From the NCBI RefSeq assembly GCF_000210295.1, contig NC_026740.1, positions 1,371,691-1,435,690 on the forward strand: a DNA stretch of 64,000 bases. Reading direction: 5' to 3'. Below the pieces are notes generated by a model that did no database searches, was not told the origin of the DNA, and saw nothing but the letters and a program-made list of their open reading frames with translations. Origin of the DNA: Trypanosoma brucei gambiense DAL972 (lineage: Eukaryota > Euglenozoa > Kinetoplastea > Trypanosomatida > Trypanosomatidae). Below are positions 9,658 through 18,008 of the stretch, in pieces (the stretch's first letter is position 1; each line of letters begins with the position of its first letter). Made by a program: the position numbers and the translations under genes.

Positions 9658-12200
9658 CTGCACCAACCCCTGATGGAATCCCCAGAATACTCATGTGACC
9701 CAGTCCGGTGAGGAAACCGCTCCTAACTTTACCAGCATGAGCCTGGTTATTATGGACACTTCCTGCGCACACAACTCCACGACTCATACAGGCTTCGTTG
9801 TGTGGCCCGGTTACTTTGGCGCCTTCCTTGACGCATACCTCTACGGGTCACCATAAGATTTAGTGAAGGGCGCGTTATCCCCCGAAACAGTATGCTCCCG
9901 CTTTGGTAGTTTAAACTTCAATGAAGTCATCTTTTGATCACTAGGTATCGTGGACAGGTCCAGCCCGTGGGGTTACATTTCAGCTTCCGTCAACCCGCCT
10001 CCGTTTGCGTTAGCGTAAGGTTTCCGGCGAGGAAAAGGTTTCATATATTCTGTTTACATTGGTTAGTGACTCAGTGGATCTATCGTTCACGGCCATGAAC
10101 AGAACAAAGCCGGACACCGTTCTTTTTGCCACACGGTACGGCTATATGGGGCCTTCCCAAAGTATTGTCAGTTTATAATGACTCTTGCTACCTTGTTGGG
10201 TGAAAAGTTGCATGACCACCACATAATTTGTAGATTAGAAAAAAACTTTCTCGGCCGCTCAGAAAATGGCAACATTTCCCATGGGTTCAAACTCACGAGT
10301 GTAGAGTATGAATTTCACCGTGGCGAGCACCGTCGATTCGTACCAAGTTGCGTCTCCAATCAACTGAGTTATGGATCCCACTGCCAAATGTTGGCGCAGA
10401 AACCTTTCTCTTTTGTATACGCAACTGACAGTCAACAGAGTCCACAAATCTCCTTTGAATCAACTACTGCATTGCTTTGTAATTGGCGCAGGTGGTCGCT
10501 GTTAGTTTTTGACGATGCCATGACAGCAGTCCCCTTGCTTTCCCTTAACGCCAGTTCAATAGCTTCACACTTCCACTTCCCCGTCACTTCCCGGTATTTT
10601 CGATTCCCGTTGAGTAGTTTTTACATGTAGTTTAGCCCGTTTACCTCCATGTGCTTTAGTTGGTACACCACAGACGCCATTTTCTTCAGCAAAAGAAGGA
10701 AATTTCGATCTTCCTGTGGCAACAATCGGCTCAACCATGCGAAACAGTTTGTGTTTCGCGTCTTCTCAACCTCTGGCACGTTCTTTACCGGGGCATCCGA
10801 GAGTTTTGTCTGTCGTTGGTGGCACATTTTTGACCTTGGTTGCGGCTGCCGCTCCTTCTATCAGCGTCTTGCCGTTTATCACTGGTGGAAGGGTTGGTCC
10901 CCATTCTGGGGCGTGCACCGCGTTCGAAAACTTGCGGCCGCTTTTTTTCTGTTGCCGACGGTTTGGGTACATGATCTTTCCATTTTTTAAAGGCTAGTAC
11001 ATGCATGACATGTATCCTAACTTCAAAGAGGTCGCCTTTCCCTTGCACCTGTGGGAGATTATCAGCTTCCTAGTTTAGTTCTGAAAAACTACTGTTCATA
11101 GTAAGAGAAATTACTGGTTTACAGCTATGGATATTCCTCACTAGAGAGTCGCACATTGCTACGTGCATCCTGTCCCCATTTCAGTTTATACACGCTTCCA
11201 TCTTGCAGAGCACTTTCCTCTTCCCTGTTACCCACCGTTTCTTGGATTATATACAGGTTGCCTCTTTTGATGAGAAGTGGGAGCTTCGATGAGCGGTTGG
11301 CATTATTTTTTCAACTCCTGACCCAGCGGTGGCATGGAAGACTCTCGAACTGCGGTTTTTATTCAGCCTGAGCGCGGCGTTCTTCTGCGGCACCTCACAA
11401 TTCCATTGGGAACTACTGTCCGGGGCGAATTTGGTTCTGCAATTTTTTCTCCTTGCGATTGTCCCTGTGTGGACGACTCCCATTTCGTCATCCACAAACC
11501 AATTTAAGGTTGTCTTGCCTCTGTGACTTCCTGAGATATGTTTGTCTTATGTAGGATGGTGGAAAATAACGTTCACCCGGTTAATGATCTCAGCCTTTCC
11601 GTGCCCGTCGTGGCGTTCTCCAAAAACCGGTTGGGCGCAACGGTGAGCTTTACATGGCGGTCAACCGCCACCATGGTGGTTGCGTCTCCCATCAATTTCG
11701 GAGTTGACGACCCCTTTAGTAACTTCCACTACGTCCAGGACGAGGCATAGGCTCTGGGGACTCCGTTATCAGTGCATATGTGTCCGTAACGGTTACGCCT
11801 CATCACATTAAAACAAAGACTTTCCCCTCGGCTGAACCGCGTTTCTCAGGGAGCGCAGAAAGTCACTTCGCCCTCTCGCAACGTTTCCACCGGGACGACC
11901 TCCTTCGATTGGGGTCGGAACTTTTTATATCTCACTGAGCCGCGCGGGTGCCGGAACCAGTGGATTGACTGGGACCTTCGGCAAGTAGCAGAGTGAGGCC
12001 GCGGGGTTCTTGCGTATGGACTTGTTGGCATGTGCTTCGGTGCAACTCGAGCTGCGTTGGACCCCCGGTGGCCGGCAGTCCGCCGTGCGTCGGCGCGGCC
12101 GCGGGTAACCCGAGGCAATTGCCATTCCATTCTTTCTGGGAGGGCTTTGACACGTCGGGGTTTATGTGTACGGCCGGTGGCTAACCTAACTGCCACGAAA
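8540..12200 (-). mobile_element. degenerate ingi-type non-LTR retroposon (DIRE), minus strand, many frameshifts and stops
   Basis: No intact ORF remains, but minus-strand translation in shifting frames gives LINE-like motifs in the order of ingi/L1Tc elements. At 11667-11690, GRRNHHGG sits where the endonuclease has GDFNAHH, followed by HDGHGKAEIINRVNV. At 10859-10897, PTLPPVINGKTLI resembles the endonuclease-RT linker. At 10066-10110, ALFCSWP*TIDPLSH resembles RT motif A (AVFVDF-AFD-H). At 9668-9682, GIPSG stands for GVPQG. At 9580-9612, GPWLFSTFIND stands for the GP-LF--FIND part of the same block. At 9526-9540, IVDGG stands for the YADD/FADD catalytic motif. At 8863-8925, RRMERIHTVKATVRGASLVH resembles the post-RT segment. 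Catalytic residues are lost. RNase H remnants at 8.5-8.85 kb are doubtful. Ends are approximate; no poly(A) tail or target duplication was identified. Confidence 0.5.
9625..9656. repeat. (CA)16 microsatellite inside the RT-like remnant
   Basis: Sixteen perfect CA units. On the minus strand the repeat separates GIPSG (9668-9682) from GPWLFSTFIND (9580-9612), two halves of one RT block that are contiguous in live elements, and the reading frame changes across it. Confidence 0.9.
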
Positions 12201-12902
12201 GAACAACTCCAATAAGTTGTTTCCGTCTTGATTCTCGAGGTTTCAGGGATCCCGTATTAAACCATCCGGCGTGGGGGCGCACGGTCAAAGTCTTCTTTCC
12301 ACATGCGGTGTGATTGACTGCGAGGTCGTGGGTACCCGGAGATAGTTTGAGGGTAGCTCCCCTTTGCAAGCTTTCCCCCCGCCCGCGCTACGGTTACTTC
12401 CGTCTTCTTTCCACAATGGGATATTCCCAGTGGAATGGGTCCCGGGGCCTTATCACCTCTCGTGCGGGAAGACTCTGACTCTTTGTGCCCTGTGGGGTTG
12501 TCTTTGATGACGGGGTCGGAGTTATCTTGAGACAATTTCACATTTCCTTCCCCCAATACGTTCTGTCGGGCGATGTGTTCTCGTACGGTTGCCCCTGCGT
12601 TGCGTTCAACTGGTTGATCCTCGCGCCCGTTGCGCCTTACACGAAGTTTTGAGCCACCCCCCTTCAGGGTTCTGGGCGTTACCGGCAGCTGGGTGGTGGT
12701 TGCGGCTCCTTGCCATGAGTTTCATGTCCAGTGGACGCTGGAAGACATCTGAGGCAGCGCTCATTTTGATAGTATTGGCTATGTTGCTGTTTCTGACGTG
12801 TGTGTGGGAGGCTTCACTTAGGTCGCTGATGGTGTTGCCGCTTTTTAAAAGTTCGGCCGAAAGGCGCGATGGGGGTGAGGCACCGTGTGTGCACATAAAC
12901 TG

Positions 12903-12921
12903 TGTTTGTGTGTGTGTGTGT
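12903..12921. repeat. short TG-rich microsatellite
   Basis: An interrupted TG run (tgtgtttgtgtgtgtgtgtg type) in the right half of the strand-switch region. GT-rich DNA is reported around trypanosome Pol II start regions, but this run alone proves nothing. Confidence 0.6.
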
Positions 12922-14040
12922 GATGGAGGAGCGACTTAGCTCCACCAACGCTGAGAGAAGTGGTTTTAATCTAGTGGTTACTGCCGCTTTGGATTTCCCC
13001 TACTGGCGCCAATTCTGTTATTTGTGCCAGGTAATGGATAATTTGGGATGAGGGTATTGTTTTAATGTTGATGAGAGGCCGCACATGTTTTTTTCCTCTC
13101 GCCAATAGCTTGCATTTCCAAAAATTTATTATATACCCTGAAAAATTGGCGGCATTTACCTCAATACACTGCTGCGTTCTGTATCTGGACGGTTGGTGCG
13201 TACCCCAGCAAAATACGTAGCTCCTTTGAGTTATGTGTGGATGTTGTCCATTTATGCCACTGTTTCCCCTACCTATGTGGGGGGACTTGGTATCTTTGTG
13301 TTTTTGCCCATTATGAGGTAAAGCTATTGACGTAGTTTGCTGCGCACTTTCTGTTAAGTATGCTCGAGCTATCGTGTTCATGCGATCAATTTACGATCCC
13401 TATAACGGGTTATATATTGGGTTTCTTAGTTGTTGTTGTTTTTGAAGAAAGCGTGTGTCGGGGACGAGCGGCTGTTACAAACTAGGAGTTAAGACCGTCA
13501 GTCGTGTATATTTTTTGCGGTGCTGAATTCATGTGCCATCACTTACATCTTTTTCGTATGATTAATTTTTTTTTTTTGCCGAATCAGATTATCTGTTTAT
13601 TGGAGGGTATTGGAGTGCCTTCGCTTTTGTTTAACATTTTCCCGATTTCTGTTACTGGTTGGTTGGTCTACCGTTTTCCTGCGTAAATGGCGTAGGCGAC
13701 GTGCTAACATAATTTGTGTTTCACTTACTGCGGTACTGTGGGCAAGAAAAAGACCTACTTATGGACGTGAGCCTTTCGAACTATTGGAAAACAGTGGTTT
13801 CACTCAGTAAGGCTGCATCAGTTTTGCTGCTGTCGTACATTTGAGAGTGCTCTCGACGCTTTTCGACCGAATTTTTTTAAAAAACTTCGTTGAAGTGTTT
13901 TCACGGCCATGCGCGTATGAATAGTAGGAACATTCGTGTATATATGTGCGAAAGTTTCTGTTTTTTGTTGCTGATTCAGTCTCTTGACTGACGCCTTACC
14001 CTTTTTGGTGTTGATGTATCATATTAGGCCAGGAAAAGAA

Positions 14041-14050
14041 GGGGGGGGGG
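14041..14050 (+). repeat. G10 homopolymer in strand-switch region
   Basis: Ten consecutive G on the plus strand, about 770 bp before the first rightward gene. No other function is visible. Confidence 0.7.
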
Positions 14051-14754
14051 TGTTCACCAATCTACATTCGTACCGACCATTGCCACTAGAATCCATATGG
14101 GTAAATATTTGTAATCAACTTTTGAGGAACTAGTACTATATCTTATTTCTCTAGAAGGAGGCTAACTACTGAGTGGGGTGATCCACTTTATAGTTTATAA
14201 CTCACGGACAAACAAACCCGTTCCTATCCTTGATTGAGTTTGGCTTGTTCTACCGGCCCTTATGAACACAAAGCTACTGTTGTCGGAAATTCGTAAAGAA
14301 AGCCGACTGTCGTTTCTTTGCTTTTTCGTTATACGTGGTTGCACTCTTTGTTGATACTTTTGTCAATGTTATCTTATGCATAATGCTAAAGCACGAAATG
14401 TACCCTAATTCAAGTTGTTGTAATGTGTTGCTGGCTTCGACATATTACAGATGAATGCCCCCTTTCTACTATAAGACACCGTTTACCTCCCCCCTGACAA
14501 CAGTGGAGAGAGTTTGCCAGATACGCCGCCAGCGGTTAAGTCCGTTGTGGAAATAGCATCAACAGGATGGATGTAGGCGATGATGAGTAAGCGTTAAATC
14601 TTCTCATAGACGTTGTGAGAAACAGTGTCTCACAGTTAAATAAATATTGGCTCGCTGGTGTGGGGACTTTTTGCCACCAGAGCCTGCGTGAGCTGACAAT
14701 GTTGTCGGGCATTACCTTTGAAATATTTCTGTTTAATTTTGAGATATATCATGA

Positions 14755-14783
14755 TTTTTCTTCCCCCCTCCTTTTTTCTTTAG
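14755..14783 (+). promoter_or_regulatory. trans-splice acceptor of glutamine synthetase
   Basis: A strong pyrimidine tract (tttttcttcccccctccttttttcttt) ends in TAG with the AG at 14782-14783, the classical spliced-leader acceptor. It removes the in-frame upstream extension beginning at 14615 from the mRNA and leaves the ATG at 14819 as the first start codon. Confidence 0.8.
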
Positions 14784-14818
14784 CCATTCGCACCTTGATT
14801 GCTTGTGGAATTCCGTCA

Positions 14819-15964
14819 ATGACAAACTCTTCAGTGCAGCAGGTTGGTTGCCGGGTAACATACATATGGCTTTCTGGAAAGGATTCGCATCACGATATTC
14901 GCAGCAAGGACAGAACCATATATATTTCACCTGATGATTTGGAAAAGGACCCCAAAGAGCTTCTCCGTTTGGATATGTTCCCTGTATGGAATTTTGACGG
15001 TTCCTCAACAGGTCAAGCTGAAGGATTAATAACTGAAATTCACATCAAGCCTGTAAATGCGTACCACTGTTGCATTCCCCGTGCTTCCTCTTCAGTACCA
15101 TGGATAGTTGTACTCGCTGAATGCTTTTTACCGACCGGCGAACCCACACCCGATAACTCGCGGGCGGTAGCTCGTCGCATATTTGATAAAGGGCTCGGTA
15201 CCCATCCATGGTTTGGGATGGAACAGGAATATTTCTTGGTAAAAGACGGACATCCCTATGGTTGGTGTCCCACTTGTCCCCCCGCGTCCCAGGGACCTTA
15301 CTACTGCGCAACTGGCTCTGAATGTATCCGAGGTCGGAAACATGTTGATTTGCATTATGAGGTTTGCCTGCAAATGGGACTCGAGATATGTGGCACAAAT
15401 GCTGAAGTTGCATTTGGACAGTGGGAATTTCAAGTCGGGCCGTGCGAAGGGATCGAAATGGGTGATCAGCTTGTTGTGGCTAGGTGGGTGTTGCTACGAA
15501 TTTTGGAGCTTGAAGGGTTGGATGCAGATTTTCGTGCAAAGCCTATTTTGGGCGACTGGAACGGTAGCGGACTTCACACCAACTTCTCAACAGAGGCCAC
15601 TCGGGCACCGGGTGGTTTGGAAGTCATTTATCAATATATTGAAAGATTAAAGGAAACTTCGTCCAAGGATATAATTTTTTATGGAGTTGACAATAACGAG
15701 CGGTTAATAGGGAAGCACGAGACCTCAAAATTAAATGAAACAACGTTTGGAATAGGTACACGGGGGACCTCAATTCGAATTCCTACCGCTGTGGCTGCCG
15801 CACAAAGTGGTTATATGGAGGATCGCCGGCCTGCGGCAGGGGCTGATCCATACTTGGTGTCATCAAGGCTCTTTGCATCATGCCTATCAGTGGACGCCGT
15901 TGAACTGGATTTTTCATCTCCTCGACACGAGCGGGAGTGGATGGCAAGTACTTCTAAGGTGTAG
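14819..15964 (+). CDS. GS: glutamine synthetase (eukaryotic type II)
   Basis: This 381-aa enzyme makes glutamine from glutamate, ammonia and ATP. Diagnostic segments are the beta-Grasp WNFDGSSTGQ (~residues 58-67), the metal-binding GMEQEYFLV (~133-141), GDWNGSGLHTNFSTE (~244-258) with the ATP/glutamate-site residues, and HETSKLNETTFGIGTRGTSI (~300-319) followed by RRPAAGADPY. Length fits the GSII family (about 350-380 aa). Although the frame is open back to 14615, the pyrimidine tract and AG at 14782-14783 lie inside that extension, so the start is ATG 14819 (MTNSSVQQ). It is the first gene of the rightward array, next to the strand-switch region. Confidence 0.95.
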   Translation: MTNSSVQQVGCRVTYIWLSGKDSHHDIRSKDRTIYISPDDLEKDPKELLRLDMFPVWNFDGSSTGQAEGLITEIHIKPVNAYHCCIPRASSSVPWIVVLAECFLPTGEPTPDNSRAVARRIFDKGLGTHPWFGMEQEYFLVKDGHPYGWCPTCPPASQGPYYCATGSECIRGRKHVDLHYEVCLQMGLEICGTNAEVAFGQWEFQVGPCEGIEMGDQLVVARWVLLRILELEGLDADFRAKPILGDWNGSGLHTNFSTEATRAPGGLEVIYQYIERLKETSSKDIIFYGVDNNERLIGKHETSKLNETTFGIGTRGTSIRIPTAVAAAQSGYMEDRRPAAGADPYLVSSRLFASCLSVDAVELDFSSPRHEREWMASTSKV

Positions 15965-16517
15965 CGTCTAATAGGAAAATGTTCTTGAATGAGTTTGTGC
16001 AAAAAATGTGTCCGCGAAGCTCGGGCGTATCGTTTTTTCTGTCAGCGGAGCGTCAACTTATTTAACTTAACTCAACCGATGTTGAGAAATCCCTCTGTCG
16101 TTTAGGAACTTTGTTGTGCATTCATTTTTTTATTGTTACGTTATTCTTTGACCTTTTTTTTAACTGTCAGTTTGTTCGTATATATTTTTTCTATGTGATA
16201 ACACTAATATCTGGTAGAGTGTCCTGGAGAGGGAGAGGGAGAGAAAGAGAAGATTAATCTAATCCGTTATAAATGAACGCAATGGTTGTCGGTTGAGTTT
16301 TCGTAACCAAAAAGAAATCGAACGCCTTTGCTCTACCCGTTGCTGCTGTTCTTGGGGGGGGGGGGGGGAAGGGGAGCCTGTCATAGGCTATATGACCACT
16401 GTCCCCATTGTGGTGTTGGAGATCTCTTTCCTCCTTAACTCTGAGCTGTTATGATCCCTCTTTATTCATTTTATTGGTTTCCATGACGCGGGTAGGTGCC
16501 AGACAAAGGTAACATTC
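15965..16517. other. intergenic region with polypurine tract and G15 run
   Basis: A 553-bp gap. After T-rich 3' UTR sequence comes a purine-only GA tract (about 16224-16252) and a run of 15 G (16354-16368) followed by aagggg. A pyrimidine-rich stretch at ~16425-16485 then precedes the ATG of the next gene. Confidence 0.7.
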
Positions 16518-17705
16518 ATGCCTGGTTGCCTTTCGGCGCTGGCGTCGCATGTGGAATCAGCATCTGTGGTCAGTACCAAGTCGAAACGTAAAAGGAAAAG
16601 TAAGAAGAAGGCTTTGTACGACCAATATCTTGCTGACTCAGGCAGCGAAGACTCATCTGAACTGAGCAAAAATGTGAACGGAACTCCAAGCAAGTATGAA
16701 TATGAAGAATTTGAACCCGGTATGGATATAAATATTCTCATTCAACAAACTATTCAGAATGTTGTGCAGAGCGTATGTTTAGAAGATTGTGACGGCCTAT
16801 CACAATTTGGCGACAATGATTTAATTTGTTTTAGCGCGGCAGTGAAACATAATAGTTCTATTCTTTCTCTTCAAATCCGGTACCTTGATGTTTCGGATGT
16901 GTCACTTGTACCTCTGTGCCGTGCACTTGAGTGCCATCCTTCTATTCGGGCTCTGGATCTATCGGGGACCAGGGGTGGCCGCCCCTCTGTCAAAGCGGTC
17001 TTTCAACTTGTGTGCACGAATCCCAATATATTGTTTGTTCGCCTGGACGATACGATGGTATCCCCACACGACGCTGAGGATATAAGGGTTGCTACCCTAT
17101 ATAATGCTTTGGCATGCCCTGATCCCACTAACAATCCCTTTTATTTAGGGTTGTTGCGAAAAATAAGCGACATAGAGGAGGAAAAGCAGAAATACAAAGA
17201 ACAGCTATCGGAACAGTTGTGGCTTTTTTCAAGTCGACCCCAAAACAATTTAAATTCGGGTAAGGAGAAAAAGGTTGGATTCAGTGAAAAGGTATCAGAG
17301 TCTCGAATAGGCGCTGATGTTTGTGCACAGTTTATGTCTGGGAGGTGTGCATACGGGTCACGGTGCAGGTACATTCACCCTGATAAGACCACCGCACTTA
17401 GGAACGCAATTGCCCTTAGTAAATATAAGATGGCGCAGATGATCGATGACGACGCGAAATCAGTTAAAAGCAGCGCAACTTCCCTTGGACAGACTGGAAG
17501 GGGTAGGTTGCAGAGTAGACTTCGTCCAACGAATTTTACTATGAATAAAGTGCATTGTGCGGTCGCCACTGTGCATGAAGGTTCGGTTGAACAGTGTAGT
17601 GCAGGCTCGAACGAGGAAGCGGCTGACGTAGCTTTGAGGTTGTCCATTTGGACATTTGCTCTTGTTACTGCTGTTTGCAGTGTTGTGCTGATCGTGGTTT
17701 ACTGA
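16518..17705 (+). CDS. CCCH zinc-finger protein with LRR-like region and C-terminal membrane anchor
   Basis: A 395-aa protein. A lysine/arginine cluster (KSKRKRKSKKK, 21-31) is followed by an acidic stretch, then an LRR/RNI-like segment (~115-180; SLQIRYLDVSDVSL, SIRALDLSG). A charged coiled-coil-like helix lies at ~215-235. One CCCH finger, C269-x7-C277-x5-C283-x3-H287, has spacing typical of RNA-binding ZC3H proteins. The last ~20 residues (SIWTFALVTAVCSVVLIVVY, 376-395) form a hydrophobic helix that ends the chain, as in tail-anchored proteins. KKVGF at 251-255 fits an RVxF phosphatase-docking pattern. RNA binding at a membrane surface is my inference; the target is unknown. The ATG at 16518 follows AG dinucleotides at ~16494-16502. 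Confidence 0.8.
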   Translation: MPGCLSALASHVESASVVSTKSKRKRKSKKKALYDQYLADSGSEDSSELSKNVNGTPSKYEYEEFEPGMDINILIQQTIQNVVQSVCLEDCDGLSQFGDNDLICFSAAVKHNSSILSLQIRYLDVSDVSLVPLCRALECHPSIRALDLSGTRGGRPSVKAVFQLVCTNPNILFVRLDDTMVSPHDAEDIRVATLYNALACPDPTNNPFYLGLLRKISDIEEEKQKYKEQLSEQLWLFSSRPQNNLNSGKEKKVGFSEKVSESRIGADVCAQFMSGRCAYGSRCRYIHPDKTTALRNAIALSKYKMAQMIDDDAKSVKSSATSLGQTGRGRLQSRLRPTNFTMNKVHCAVATVHEGSVEQCSAGSNEEAADVALRLSIWTFALVTAVCSVVLIVVY

Positions 17706-18008
17706 TGAGCCGTGTAATGGGTTTGTATATGTTCTTTTTTTTTTTTTGTTAAATCTGGGTGTCGAGGTGTGTAATGCAAATGGGTACGGTAAATTCCACG
17801 GGGTTCCACTTGCGGATGTTCATTTTTGAGGAAAAAAAATATGTAAACCTACTTTCTGTTTACTACCATCGGGTACTTATAACAGAGCTATAATTTAGTG
17901 ACAACACTGAACTACCGCAGGTTATCGACAACCAAATTTGTGGCGAGGTATTTTAGGAGAATAATCTCTTTCTTTGAAAGACATACACGTGGTGTACGGC
18001 ACAACTCA
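17706..18008. other. intergenic region
   Basis: A 303-bp gap with a T12-13 run near 17737 and a pyrimidine-rich tract before AG dinucleotides at about 17884-17897. The frame of the next gene extends to 17898 only through a GTG. Confidence 0.6.

Larger units (their letters stand above)
4726..14818. other. divergent strand-switch region (probable bidirectional Pol II start region)
   Basis: All genes to the left are on the minus strand and all genes to the right are on the plus strand, so the ~10 kb between them is a divergent strand-switch region. In trypanosomes such regions carry the Pol II transcription start sites of both flanking polycistronic units (established knowledge). No intact gene is visible; the short open frames are low-complexity or overlap in several frames. 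By eye, the plus strand is A/C-rich up to about 9.1 kb and T/G-rich after about 9.8 kb. Between ~4.8 and 8.0 kb I see only AT-rich single-copy sequence with A/T tracts. Between ~8.3 and 12.2 kb lies the retroposon-like remnant described separately. From ~12.9 to 14.5 kb it is T/G-rich with a TG repeat (12903-12921) and a G10 run (14041-14050). Confidence 0.85.

Noticed and set aside
14615..14818. In-frame 68-codon N-terminal extension of glutamine synthetase
   Set aside because: It contains the pyrimidine tract and AG of the trans-splice acceptor, so it is not in the mature mRNA.
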